From a virus: a stretch of DNA of 64,000 bases. How positions within the stretch are numbered: position 1 is the first letter of the stretch; each line of letters opens with the position of its first letter. The stretch is from positions 1-64,000 of IMG/VR virus record IMGVR_UViG_3300018420_000012; one strand, 5' to 3'. This document shows, one piece after another, positions 13,736 to 23,969 of the stretch. A model generated the notes under the pieces. It was not told where the DNA came from and made no database searches. It was given only the letters and a program-made list of their open reading frames with translations. Position numbers and translations under genes: made by a program.

Positions 13736-15352
13736 ATGATTTTGACCAAATCAGAATATCTGAGTAAGATAGATATCTTACTAGCAGATAACTCTACGCA
13801 AGAGATTTCACCTTTAGATATTAGAACAAGTTTAGTAGACTTGGTTGATTCAATAGGTAATCTCGTAGAGGGTGCAGAGTTAATTGCGACAAACTTCTCT
13901 AGTCCAGACACCAGAACTACTAGGGGTGGTGATTGGTCCCTCAATAGCATGTTTTTGGCGGGAAGGTCTAGCGTAGATAACTCTGCTTTTGGTTACGCAT
14001 CACTTAGAAATAATTACAACGGAATAGAAAATACCGCTGTTGGCTCTTATTCTTTAGCTTGTAATTTATATGGTAGTCATAACTCTGCCCTTGGTTATCT
14101 ATCTCTTTCTCACAACACGAATGGTAGCGGTAATGTTGGCGTTGGCCCATTCTCACTAAGCAATAATAAACGTGGCAATTTTAATATTGGTATAGGTCAC
14201 GGTGCTGGTTACTATATAGACCAAGACGATGATTTTAAATTTTATCTTGGTTCTTTCCCAATTACTTCTGGTGACACTTGTGTTGGTGACACGCCAGTAA
14301 CCAGCGGTGCCGCACCGCTTCTCTTTGGCGACCTAAAAGTTGAATCCCATAGACTAGGGATTGGCGTTAATGAATTACACAATTATGGCATGTTGCAAGT
14401 TTCTGGCGACGTATCCCCTGTTACTAGTGGCTCTTTTAACCTTGGAAATAGCTCACGACCTTGGTCGTCTATCAATAATGAAATCCAGTTTTCTGGTAGT
14501 TTTATTGGTTTTGGCGGCCCTCCATCTGGCGATGTGCATGGTATACCAGACGCGAATACTACTATGCATGGCGACCTGCTTCCGGGGGAAGACGGCAGGT
14601 GGGCTTTAGGTAATCCGGGAACTGGTGGAAATAATAGACTGCTTTGGGATGGTTACTTTAACGATGTTTTAATTAGCGGTCAGGCATTTATTAATGAAGC
14701 ACAATATAATACAATAGAAGAGTGCCTGTATGAATGTAAGACGTTACACTTAGCTACTAGCGGCTTCTGCGACCCAGAAAGCAATGGTTTTGACGATTCT
14801 GCCGTTTGCGGAATCTTGAACGATGAAGGGCTAGACGGTGCTGGTTTTGAAATTCACTCCAGTGGTGCTGGTAATTCCTACAGAAGAGATTATAGATTTA
14901 TTTATAGACCACCAGATGTTGATCTAAATTGTCTACCGGTAGATAATGCTTTCACTAGATCAAGATTTGAATCCAACATTTCTCTAGAAGTTGTTGACGG
15001 TGCAGCATTAATCAGCGAAAGATTGCTTGGTAGATATGACACCAGCTTGGCTATTCAAAGTGGCTGCATGGGTATCTTCTTAGAACCATACGCCGTTTCT
15101 GGGCAAAGGGTGGTTGTAGCTCAAGAGCCGCATTACACCAATCAGTACCCAACCCTGAATGATGTAAACTTTATCTCACGTTCTGGTACAGACATTATTG
15201 ATGGTAATCCTAGCGGTTACAATTATACCGCCATGTACGGAACTGTAGACTCTGGCGTTCAAGTCTCACAAAGATTTGCGAGTAGAATTAAAAGCTCAAG
15301 CACTGTTCGTGGATTCAGTATTGTTTACCATGACGAACTAGATCAGGAATAA
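13736..15352 (+). CDS. fibre protein with YadA-like head repeats, 538 aa
   Basis: The N-terminal ~40 residues (LLADNSTQEISPLDIRTSLV) form a likely anchor shared with the gene at 38788. Residues about 79-165 carry repeats of the YadA-head type, such as NSAFGYASLRNN, NTAVGSYSLACN, NSALGYLSLSHN and NVGVGPFSLSNN, which build trimeric left-handed beta-rolls in adhesins. The rest is glycine/serine-rich beta structure with a cysteine-containing segment near 330-365. A trimeric fibre for host binding or head decoration is inferred; exact location on the virion is unknown. Confidence 0.7.
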   Translation: MILTKSEYLSKIDILLADNSTQEISPLDIRTSLVDLVDSIGNLVEGAELIATNFSSPDTRTTRGGDWSLNSMFLAGRSSVDNSAFGYASLRNNYNGIENTAVGSYSLACNLYGSHNSALGYLSLSHNTNGSGNVGVGPFSLSNNKRGNFNIGIGHGAGYYIDQDDDFKFYLGSFPITSGDTCVGDTPVTSGAAPLLFGDLKVESHRLGIGVNELHNYGMLQVSGDVSPVTSGSFNLGNSSRPWSSINNEIQFSGSFIGFGGPPSGDVHGIPDANTTMHGDLLPGEDGRWALGNPGTGGNNRLLWDGYFNDVLISGQAFINEAQYNTIEECLYECKTLHLATSGFCDPESNGFDDSAVCGILNDEGLDGAGFEIHSSGAGNSYRRDYRFIYRPPDVDLNCLPVDNAFTRSRFESNISLEVVDGAALISERLLGRYDTSLAIQSGCMGIFLEPYAVSGQRVVVAQEPHYTNQYPTLNDVNFISRSGTDIIDGNPSGYNYTAMYGTVDSGVQVSQRFASRIKSSSTVRGFSIVYHDELDQE

Positions 15353-15355
15353 ATA

Positions 15356-18034
15356 ATGAAAGATAGACTATCAATACATATAGATAACGGTCAAGCCGAC
15401 GTAAGAGAAGCAGTGACCGTATTAAGGAATGGTGGTACTGGTTCGCAGTCTGGATTGGTTGGTATCACTAATGCGGTTTATGATCCTGACACTGGCTCTC
15501 CCGTTATACCGAACACTATATTCAATGTTCAATCAACTGGCGACTCTACCATTAGATTTACTAGTGGTCCATCCAAGGATTATAGAAGCTCATTAGAATT
15601 ACTCGGCGTTAGTAATACGCGATCTTCTGGGTTGCACATTACCTATAATCCTGAGTTTGATGATGCGTACATCGAGGAAGTATCAAATGGCTATGGCTAC
15701 AACGAGCCATGTATCAATCCGGGGGTCAGTGATAAAACAGTGGCCGACTTTTCCCTGATTCGCCCCAGCGGAAACGAAGGGATGGAATTTTCACATATTT
15801 CTCTTTCTGAGCGTGGGTATGTCAGTATTGGATTAACAAGGGCACATGAGCAGAGAAACTTTGAAGCTAACGCACCGCTCACCATCGCATATGACTGTGC
15901 TGGACACCAAGATAGCGGCACCATATCTATTCACGAACAAGCGTCTTCACCAGCAGACCATGCAGATTTTGGTAAATTATATGTTAAACCGTATTCCGTT
16001 GGCGGCAGAACTCAAGCGATTTATTTTAAAGACGACGGTGGAAACGAAACGAATCTTGTCTTATCCCAAGACTTAGAACCTACTAACCCTGAAGATGGAT
16101 TAGTTTATGGTGATGCGTTTTGTAATACTTACGGTGGCTTAAATAGTCCTCCAACTAGAGCAGAAATATCTGCCCGAACACAAAATACATTCTATGGTAA
16201 TAACGTTGCTAACGATACGGTATATACAAGCGGCAACTTACTTATGGGGTGCGTAACCGCTAGTGGTCTCACTGAAGTATTCAATAATATTGTGCTTGGC
16301 AATGGGTCTGCACAAGATGACGGCGAACTTAAAAATAATATTCTTATCGGTCACGGGTCAATTCAAGGGCTGTCGAATGGTCTTATAAATTCTATCGTTA
16401 TCGGTCATGATTTACAGATTGATGACTCTGATGCGACCGTTGATGGACTACTTTCTATCGGGGGGTTGCTTGAGGGCAATCTTACTGAGAATAGTAAATA
16501 CCTATCAGTTACAGATGGTTACTTTTCTGTTCTTGAAACTGATGATGTAGAGTTCAAAATATCTCAAGAGTATGATGATGGACTTTCTAGGTTTACTACC
16601 AATATTGACGTTATAGATTACGAAACTTCGTCTAACACAGACTATAATCTCAAGTTTAATTTTAAAGGTAATAATCCATCAAGCTCTACCTTAACCCTAT
16701 TTAGGTTGGAGCCAAACAACACGAAGATGACCAATTCTGTTAGCTTCGGAACTCAGAGTAATCCATATGCAAGACTTGAGGGCGATTTGCTTATTAGAGG
16801 GGCTATTAAATTTGCCGATGGCTCGACTATTAATGGTCTGTCTGATGCCGAGTACACACCCGTTGCTGGTGTTACCGGCGTTCAGGTTGTATTCCAAGAT
16901 AATGTAGATAAAATCAGGCTTAATTATTCTTCACTAGATTTGGCTTCTTCACTTGATACTATAGAGCCCAGCACGGCTTTTGTGGCCCTGCAAGTTGGTG
17001 GAACTTCTTCAAGTAGTATTGGTAAAATTTCTCTTGAGGGTCTTGCTGAGTATGTTGGCGGTGGCGGTGGAGATGGAGGTGGAGACACAATCGCTGTAGA
17101 AAACTGCAATATACTGGCTACAAATTCTGAAAACAGAAACAGTGTTTCCACAGCATTAAATACCGGTTCTGTGATGATGGGTTGTGATGTCGCAGAAAAT
17201 GCCCAAGGCTGGGTAAACTCAGTTATGATTGGTACTGAGGCTGGTGCCGATGCCACTACACCAAACGCTAATCTAGATATTGAAAGTGCGGCAGTATTTA
17301 TCGGTACTCGTGCTGGTAAAGATTGCGATAATGTTTATAGAACAATTTGTATTGGTAACAATGCTGGTCAAACAGCCAGCGGCTCTACTGACTCTGTATT
17401 TATTGGGGCCAGTGCTGGGTTTGGCTCTAACTATGATGAATCTTTGGGGCTTGGTGAATGGGCACTTGCTAGTCCACTTGGCGAAGTTAATGCTGGGTCA
17501 GGAAACTTAGAAATTGTAACTGGTTTACTGAATAACCAACGACTGTTCCACCCAACTGTTCTTGATGAGAATGGCGATCCAAGACAGTTAAATTATAGGA
17601 TGAATATCCAGAATACTATCGCTGGACGCACAGATAAAAGAAATATTTCTGTCGGAGACGCTAGACTGTCACCAACAGCACCGCTAGAAGTTAGAAGATC
17701 GAGTACGCTTCATGGCGACAATCCGAACAACTATGTTCAGGCTTGGTACTGCGATGATGTTCTTGTTGCCAGCTTGGATTGCGACGGTAATTTTGTGGCT
17801 GGCGACGAAGCCCAAAACGTTGAAGGCTTTGTTGTTGGTTCTGACTTGACCGGTAGTGCAACAATGAGCCTTCCAACTTCAGGAAAGTTGAACATTTATG
17901 AAGACGGTGTTTCTACGGGGCGAGAAATTTATATTAAAAACAGAGACCCTAACTTAACCATTAACGGAGGAACTTATGTGGTCGCCACTAAGATAGGTAG
18001 TGATTATAGACCGATTTGGGTAAGCTGCTCTTAA
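15356..18034 (+). CDS. large fibre protein with two beta-roll repeat blocks, 892 aa
   Basis: The start ATG follows the previous stop by three bases, with AGGA upstream. Repeats of the form IVLGNGS, ILIGHGS and IVIGHDL near residues 300-350, and VMIGTEAGADA, VFIGTRAGKDC, ICIGNNAGQTA and VFIGASAGFGS near 620-690, are YadA-like trimeric beta-rolls. A glycine linker (GGGGGDGGGD) separates the blocks at about 565-575. The C-terminal ~90 residues (MSLPTSGKLNIYEDGVSTG) look like a beta-sandwich tip domain. It belongs to the host-recognition apparatus by inference. Confidence 0.7.
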   Translation: MKDRLSIHIDNGQADVREAVTVLRNGGTGSQSGLVGITNAVYDPDTGSPVIPNTIFNVQSTGDSTIRFTSGPSKDYRSSLELLGVSNTRSSGLHITYNPEFDDAYIEEVSNGYGYNEPCINPGVSDKTVADFSLIRPSGNEGMEFSHISLSERGYVSIGLTRAHEQRNFEANAPLTIAYDCAGHQDSGTISIHEQASSPADHADFGKLYVKPYSVGGRTQAIYFKDDGGNETNLVLSQDLEPTNPEDGLVYGDAFCNTYGGLNSPPTRAEISARTQNTFYGNNVANDTVYTSGNLLMGCVTASGLTEVFNNIVLGNGSAQDDGELKNNILIGHGSIQGLSNGLINSIVIGHDLQIDDSDATVDGLLSIGGLLEGNLTENSKYLSVTDGYFSVLETDDVEFKISQEYDDGLSRFTTNIDVIDYETSSNTDYNLKFNFKGNNPSSSTLTLFRLEPNNTKMTNSVSFGTQSNPYARLEGDLLIRGAIKFADGSTINGLSDAEYTPVAGVTGVQVVFQDNVDKIRLNYSSLDLASSLDTIEPSTAFVALQVGGTSSSSIGKISLEGLAEYVGGGGGDGGGDTIAVENCNILATNSENRNSVSTALNTGSVMMGCDVAENAQGWVNSVMIGTEAGADATTPNANLDIESAAVFIGTRAGKDCDNVYRTICIGNNAGQTASGSTDSVFIGASAGFGSNYDESLGLGEWALASPLGEVNAGSGNLEIVTGLLNNQRLFHPTVLDENGDPRQLNYRMNIQNTIAGRTDKRNISVGDARLSPTAPLEVRRSSTLHGDNPNNYVQAWYCDDVLVASLDCDGNFVAGDEAQNVEGFVVGSDLTGSATMSLPTSGKLNIYEDGVSTGREIYIKNRDPNLTINGGTYVVATKIGSDYRPIWVSCS

Positions 18035-18054
18035 AAATGAATAGGATTAGATAG

Positions 18055-20298
18055 ATGGGAAGACCTGAAGACTGCAACTGCTGCGAAGATTTTGGCAATC
18101 CGCCACTGCCACCAATTACTGATTGTGATGGTGCGATCTGCATTGCATTTATAGACGAGAACAACGACAGTAACGGTAGAGACACCGTTGATGCTAAGTT
18201 TGCTGAATGGGTAAAGGCTTTTCCCAATAGAATTCTTTTTGTGGTAGATGTATTTGTTAGTAATCCATTGAATCCAAACGGGACGCCAAAGTTATATTTT
18301 CCAGATGGCTGGGACGATCACAATAATGCTTTTAATCTTCGCGGTGAATTTATTCGTGGCCTTTCCGTTCCAGAATTTTGCAATAGAGACAATGGAGACG
18401 TTGGTCTTGCAACAGATATTTGGGCTGCACTTACTACAATTGCTGCTGATAGGGGTATCTCAGCCGAACTTGCTTCCGCAACAGATGTTTCTATCTTTGT
18501 TGACACAACAAATAGTATGCCAGATGGTACAGTTCTAGCTGCTTATAACTTACTTGTTAGCGAAGCTGAATCTGCCGGTAAGACAATAACAACTAGCACT
18601 TTCAATTCTGATGAAGATTATATCTGCCCATTTGTAAATTCTACCTGTTGTAATAATGAATTCGTAAAACCCTTACAAGATTTATGCAATGTCACCCCTA
18701 CGTGTGAACCGGCGTATCTTAAATTAACAAATAGATCATTACCTATTGGCTCAACAAATTTTCTTATTAGGGAATATATCGACTATGATCCCGACAATCC
18801 ACCAAGTGAGGAATGGTACTCAATTTATGGCGGCGTTGAAAGGGTGTATGCTCTTGAATACGCCGGTGCTGGAACAGCTTATGAAGCAAACACGACAGAC
18901 CAACGTGCGTTAGTAGCGGAAACAAACGATCAACAACTAGTAATGCTTGCCGAAGTTACTAATTCTGAAGGTACAAGTTTAGACTTTGTAGACATTAACT
19001 ATACTATAGAGTATAGCGATGACAACGGCGTGACTTGGACAGAAATAGAGAACTTGGGCAATAGGACATCTGGGCAAACCTTAACGAAAAAATTTCTTGT
19101 TGATGATTATGGTGGTAGTTCTGCATCCGCCGAAACAGTCCACACCTTGCTTGGTGATACTGTTAATAACTACACAACTACCACATGGGAAGCAAGATTT
19201 AACGCTAGAAGAATATATGATCGAGATTTTAGAATTGTAGCTTCTGCCCCAGATTATCCAGCACTAGGTTCTGTCGCGTTTGGTTTTAAATTAGAGGAAT
19301 ACAGGGTGGCTGGCAGAACTGGTGCTACTGTGCCAGACCCAGAGGTAATAACGAATTTTCTCATTGATTACCATCAACTTAATGCAATATTCCTTAATAC
19401 TTCTCTATTTCGCTGCTTCAAAGAATTAAACTTTGTAAATGGACTTCCCGTCCCCACTTTCGGGTTGCTCAATAATTATAATTATGGTAAACTTCCAGAA
19501 AATGTATATTACGGTGTTGACTACAGGGTTGGAGGACAATATATCCAAGAAGACTTCAATTTAAGTTATGAATATCGCGACAAAATTGACTTGGCGGAAA
19601 GTAGTAGTACCGGCTCTTGCTGGAGTACAGAAACAATTTATACCAACTGGATTAAATCTTTTTCGAGTCTGGGTACGGGAACATCCAATGCTAACGGTGT
19701 CGGAAGCAAAAACAACAAATACACTGTTTCATCATCTTTTGCAGAGGGCATGTCTATTAGTATGTATGATGCTTTTAGTCGGCTGCAAGTCGATGACGGT
19801 TATCCGCTTTTTGATACTGGCATTTCTTCCCTGAGAACTTGGTACAACAGTGACCTTAGTGATCCAAAGAATATTCGCGGGGAATATCAGATTAACGATT
19901 CAGTTTTCTCAACAGGTCAGCGAGAGGAACTTCTGGAGATTGCGTGCTATTATCGCAGTGATCGCGGTATCAGATACGTTAAGACTGAACCAGTTTTTAG
20001 ACTTGAAGACTTCAAGAGACTTTATTTTAAAGACGGTATATGGAATGACTGTGCACGTTGCTGGTTATATTATGACGATCAGTTAGTCCTTGATTACACA
20101 GCAGAAGGACGCTCTTTTTTACGATATTTTGGTATAGAGGTTTTACGATCAAATAGAGAATACAGATTTGTAGCGACGATTAATAATACAGACACTAAAA
20201 TTTATTCACCAGTATTTCGACCGCTGTTCCTCTGTTATGATCGGCGGTTTGGGTCTTACGCTAATCAATATATTCCGTGTGACGATATATGTTCATAA
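18055..20298 (+). CDS. cysteine-rich virion protein with possible VWA/MIDAS domain, 747 aa
   Basis: The N-terminus is cysteine-rich (CNCCEDF). Residues about 25-200 read as a von Willebrand A-like alpha/beta domain: a first core strand ILFVVDVFV, then DVSIFVDTTNSM giving a D150-x-T152-x-S154 metal-ion-dependent adhesion motif, followed by a helix and a cysteine-containing strand. The next part is beta-sandwich-like (NYTIEYSDDNGVTWTEIENL), and the C-terminal third is rich in tyrosine and aromatic residues. VWA domains bind protein ligands through a metal ion, so an adhesin role is plausible. The next gene overlaps its stop by ten bases. Confidence 0.55.
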   Translation: MGRPEDCNCCEDFGNPPLPPITDCDGAICIAFIDENNDSNGRDTVDAKFAEWVKAFPNRILFVVDVFVSNPLNPNGTPKLYFPDGWDDHNNAFNLRGEFIRGLSVPEFCNRDNGDVGLATDIWAALTTIAADRGISAELASATDVSIFVDTTNSMPDGTVLAAYNLLVSEAESAGKTITTSTFNSDEDYICPFVNSTCCNNEFVKPLQDLCNVTPTCEPAYLKLTNRSLPIGSTNFLIREYIDYDPDNPPSEEWYSIYGGVERVYALEYAGAGTAYEANTTDQRALVAETNDQQLVMLAEVTNSEGTSLDFVDINYTIEYSDDNGVTWTEIENLGNRTSGQTLTKKFLVDDYGGSSASAETVHTLLGDTVNNYTTTTWEARFNARRIYDRDFRIVASAPDYPALGSVAFGFKLEEYRVAGRTGATVPDPEVITNFLIDYHQLNAIFLNTSLFRCFKELNFVNGLPVPTFGLLNNYNYGKLPENVYYGVDYRVGGQYIQEDFNLSYEYRDKIDLAESSSTGSCWSTETIYTNWIKSFSSLGTGTSNANGVGSKNNKYTVSSSFAEGMSISMYDAFSRLQVDDGYPLFDTGISSLRTWYNSDLSDPKNIRGEYQINDSVFSTGQREELLEIACYYRSDRGIRYVKTEPVFRLEDFKRLYFKDGIWNDCARCWLYYDDQLVLDYTAEGRSFLRYFGIEVLRSNREYRFVATINNTDTKIYSPVFRPLFLCYDRRFGSYANQYIPCDDICS

Positions 20299-22565
20299 TA
20301 TCAGATAGAGTACGAGAAACATCATCCACTACTGGCACCGGTTCAGTTGTGTTGAATGGTGCGTATGGTGCTTTCCAAACATTCAATACTGGTATTGGAA
20401 ACGGAAATACGACTTACTATACCATTGAGAGCACTACTCAGTGGGAAGTTGGTCAGGGCGTTTACGACTCATCAACTAATTCTCTGTCGCGAGATATAGT
20501 TTTTGACAGTTCTACTGGTGGAGGAAAGATCGACCTTGATGGCGTGTCGATTGTATTCTGTACCCTTCCAGCGGGTAGAACATTTGTTGAAGACCCAGAT
20601 GGTAATGTTTTTGTTTCTGGTGTTCACGCAACGAGTGGCATATTCGAGTCGCTACAAACTCAAGATTTGACGCTAACTAATGATCTTGTTGTTAGCGGAG
20701 ATACTTATCTAAATACTCTGAGTGCTACTGGTGATTCGTTAGTTTCCAATATTGCTTCTACTGGCGAAGTTACCTCTAGCGGATTTCTAACACTAATTAG
20801 GCCAAATTCTGCTGGCAACTTTTTCCACGCATACAAAGACGACTCTATCAATCAAACAGTTTCTTTGCATGTAAACTCTAACACCTCTCCGCTTTGGAGA
20901 CTTGGATTAAAAACAAATCCAGACAGTCAAACTGATCCACCTACATTTGCTTATGTGTATGGTAGTGATGGGTCGGTTGGTCTATTAAGTAATGTCGATA
21001 ATTATATTGCTTTGGCAGATAGTCTTGGCTTTTTTGTTACCCACGACAACAACATTATATTTAGAGCCAGTTCTCAAACCGGTGTCTATATTGATGCTAA
21101 TAATTCTGCTTACCCAGCTTTTACAATTAGTGGCCCAATTCTAGGCGTAGAAGATTTACAAAGATGGGAAGACTCTGCTGGTAATATTTTATCGGTAGTA
21201 GATAGCGGTGGAAGGTTTGGTATCCTAACAGAATCGCCAGACTACGAACTGGACGTTAATGGTAGTGGTAGATTTGAGACCGCTTTCTATACTAGCGGTA
21301 TTTATTTTCAAGACGGTAGTTTTCAAAATACTGCGGTTCTTGGTAGCGTGGAGCAGATTGAGGCTGTATCTGGAATTGCCGTTTATGCATCTGGACTAGC
21401 AGATCAGAACGCACTAGATATATTGACTGTTTCTGGATTACTTGGAGGCTCCTTTGAGAATGACTTAACTGTTTCTCTTGGTGGTGGCAAAACTTTCGGT
21501 CGTTACGAAAATGGCGATGTAATACCCGCATCTGGATTAACTCCAATTGATGTGATAACTCTCGCGGTAACTGAACCAATAGCACCAACGGTTAGCCTTA
21601 CCTCATCATCTCAGGTTGATTTTAATCAAACCAGCGTGAGCGTAACCTTGAATTTCAGTCATACAATCAACTCACTAGGTGCTTCTGTATCTTCAGCGTC
21701 ACTAGAGTTTAGACGTGGGAATACTGGGTCTTGGACGGTTTTATCAACATCTACTTCTACTCCAGACTCTTATGTTCATAGCTTTACCGATACATCATTT
21801 AATACAGACGTTCTCAATTATAGATATGTTGTAACTGATAGTGTTGGTGCTACAGCTACGGCAACAAAAGATATTCAGCCAGACACTTATTCTGCTCCAA
21901 CAATTTCGTTCACAGTTGTCGCCAACTCGACTACTTCGCCTGAGACAAACTCATCTAGAGAGCGTGGCAACGTTGACTCGCAGATTAGCGGCTCTGTAAC
22001 AAGAAACGAAACCTACGTTGACCTAATTAGTTATACATTACAATACAGTGTGGACGGTGGTGCTTGGACAGATATTGGCTCTGCCGTTTCTATAGGTCCG
22101 GGTAGTGACACAATAGCTTCCACAAATCATAATCCAACGTCAGATAATACTGCGTCAAATATTAGATATAGAGTTAAGGTCATTGATGATTACACCACTA
22201 CATACTCATCTACATCTACTGTAAACTTTGGGTTCCTAATATTCTACGGTCCAGATAGTGCTGCACCAGTAACGTCTGCCGCCGTAAGAGCTTTGCCAGA
22301 TAGGTTGTTTACAGATGGCAACGACACATTCAATCTTAACACTGGGAACACCCTTATTAATTTCACGGTTGCTATTCCTAGTACAGAGACTATCTCAGAA
22401 GTTCTTGATTTGGATGCACTCAACGCTAACATCACGTCAGAATATATCAACAACCCATTCAATGTAGATGACGCTGGTGGAACATCGGTATCTTATAATG
22501 TTTATACGATGACCATCTCTATTCCTTATTCAACAAATCACAGACATCAGGTTACAAAGGGATAA
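20289..22565 (+). CDS. tail or head fibre protein, 758 aa
   Basis: The N-terminal ~95 residues, starting ISDRVRETSSTTGTGSVVLN and including LSRDIVFDSS, form a beta anchor domain that recurs at the start of the 1503-residue fibre at 39809. The centre holds stretches like QTQDLTLTNDLVVSGDTYL and FETAFYTSGIYFQDGSFQN, a coiled fibre repeat style. Residues about 430-680 contain Ig-like beta-sandwich modules (SLEFRRGNTGSWTVLSTST; LQYSVDGGAWTDIG). The segment AVSGIAVYASG is shared with the next gene. It lacks a strong ribosome site and is probably coupled to its overlapping predecessor. Confidence 0.65.
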   Translation: MFIISDRVRETSSTTGTGSVVLNGAYGAFQTFNTGIGNGNTTYYTIESTTQWEVGQGVYDSSTNSLSRDIVFDSSTGGGKIDLDGVSIVFCTLPAGRTFVEDPDGNVFVSGVHATSGIFESLQTQDLTLTNDLVVSGDTYLNTLSATGDSLVSNIASTGEVTSSGFLTLIRPNSAGNFFHAYKDDSINQTVSLHVNSNTSPLWRLGLKTNPDSQTDPPTFAYVYGSDGSVGLLSNVDNYIALADSLGFFVTHDNNIIFRASSQTGVYIDANNSAYPAFTISGPILGVEDLQRWEDSAGNILSVVDSGGRFGILTESPDYELDVNGSGRFETAFYTSGIYFQDGSFQNTAVLGSVEQIEAVSGIAVYASGLADQNALDILTVSGLLGGSFENDLTVSLGGGKTFGRYENGDVIPASGLTPIDVITLAVTEPIAPTVSLTSSSQVDFNQTSVSVTLNFSHTINSLGASVSSASLEFRRGNTGSWTVLSTSTSTPDSYVHSFTDTSFNTDVLNYRYVVTDSVGATATATKDIQPDTYSAPTISFTVVANSTTSPETNSSRERGNVDSQISGSVTRNETYVDLISYTLQYSVDGGAWTDIGSAVSIGPGSDTIASTNHNPTSDNTASNIRYRVKVIDDYTTTYSSTSTVNFGFLIFYGPDSAAPVTSAAVRALPDRLFTDGNDTFNLNTGNTLINFTVAIPSTETISEVLDLDALNANITSEYINNPFNVDDAGGTSVSYNVYTMTISIPYSTNHRHQVTKG

Positions 22566-22568
22566 AGG

Positions 22569-23960
22569 ATGGCTCTGGAACTACCATTTGGTGTAAAACC
22601 CGTTAATCCTGTACCAGTTGAATTCTGGTCTGGGCCTTATAGCGGTGTGCTTACTCAAGAAGCTATCAATTCTGCAAACAGTGGAATACCAAGCGGTGTG
22701 CGTTTTGCCTCTATGGAAGTTAGTCTGCTTGTCGATGGTACTCCTGAAAAATACTGGTATAATTCTGGTATTGGTGATGAGTTTTTAGTTCCATTTAACG
22801 CATCGCTTAGTGGCTATGTAGACGCTGAGATTGACGCCGTTTCCGGCATTGCTGTTTATGCTTCTGGACACACCCTACAAACCGTTACAGATAACGGTGC
22901 GGTTACAGATAACGAAATTACTATAAATGCTAATTTCTTTGCTGTTAGCGGTGGCTTATCTGGTATTGATTTTACCCCACTCGCTGAAGCTAGTTACCCG
23001 CCCCATCAAGAAGGTCGCATCTTTTATGATGAAGATAATCACACGCTTTCGCTATACAATGACGAGTCTGCGGTTTCTCTTCAGGTTGGTCAAGAGACAC
23101 ACCTTAGAGTTAGAAATGAAAATTCATACACTCTAGCAAATGGTTCTGGACTTTATCTTGTTGGTTCTCAAGGGACTCACCCAACCGTAGATTACGCTAT
23201 TGCTAGTGGTGAAAATACTTCTCATGTGGTTGGTCTTGCTACTCACGACATTTTACCAAACTCATTTGGTTATGTAACTACATATGGTATTGTTAGAGAT
23301 GTAGATACTAGTGCTTTTGGCGATGGGGATGAGCTTTATTTATCAGCAGAACATTCTGGTGTTCTCGTTAATGTCTCACCAATATCACCAAATTATAGGT
23401 CTACTATTGGTCATGTCATCAGAAGTCACCCTTCTAACGGTTCTATATTAGTATTTAACGAAGGGAAAAAGCTGGGCGGCGGTGACGCTAAAACGCTTGG
23501 AAATATTGGCACTAGCGGTATAGCATTTTTTGAGGGTGTTACCCCAGATAATAGTGCTGGTATCCTAGCTTCTGATCCAGATTTTTACTTTGACCAATCT
23601 AATAGCAGGGTCCAGCTAGATACTGGGGGTATTAGGTTTAGTGACGGAACAATACAAACTACAGCCTCCGCAGGGGCTGGAAATAGAACATACAACAACA
23701 TATCGTCCGACTTTAGTATGTCAGACACTTCAGATGTTGTATTTATGGATACAAGCTCAGGACCAGTTAATGTTTATTTACCAACGGCAATTGGACAGGG
23801 TGGAAAGGAACTTATGATAAAGATGAAGGCTGGCAGTAATTCAGGAGTTCTTTTGGCTAGTGGTGCTCAAGCTATTGATGGAAACAGCCAATTTCCCGTG
23901 TATAATCTATATGAGAGCATTACTTTAATTTCCGACAATTCTAATTGGTTCATATCTTAG
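22569..23960 (+). CDS. fibre protein with C-terminal tip domain, 463 aa
   Basis: The N-terminus (PFGVKPVNPVPVEFWSGPYS) is distinct, while AVSGIAVYASG near residue 96 repeats a segment of the preceding fibre. The middle (residues about 170-300) holds a small beta domain seen in many phage structural proteins (GDGDELYLSAEHSGVL). The C-terminal ~90 residues, containing VNVYLPTAIGQGGKELMIKM and ending ITLISDNSNWFIS, form a tip domain shared with the next gene. An intragenic GTGTATAAT (23898-23906) lies 64 bases before the next gene's start. Confidence 0.65.
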   Translation: MALELPFGVKPVNPVPVEFWSGPYSGVLTQEAINSANSGIPSGVRFASMEVSLLVDGTPEKYWYNSGIGDEFLVPFNASLSGYVDAEIDAVSGIAVYASGHTLQTVTDNGAVTDNEITINANFFAVSGGLSGIDFTPLAEASYPPHQEGRIFYDEDNHTLSLYNDESAVSLQVGQETHLRVRNENSYTLANGSGLYLVGSQGTHPTVDYAIASGENTSHVVGLATHDILPNSFGYVTTYGIVRDVDTSAFGDGDELYLSAEHSGVLVNVSPISPNYRSTIGHVIRSHPSNGSILVFNEGKKLGGGDAKTLGNIGTSGIAFFEGVTPDNSAGILASDPDFYFDQSNSRVQLDTGGIRFSDGTIQTTASAGAGNRTYNNISSDFSMSDTSDVVFMDTSSGPVNVYLPTAIGQGGKELMIKMKAGSNSGVLLASGAQAIDGNSQFPVYNLYESITLISDNSNWFIS

Positions 23961-23969
23961 GAGATATCC

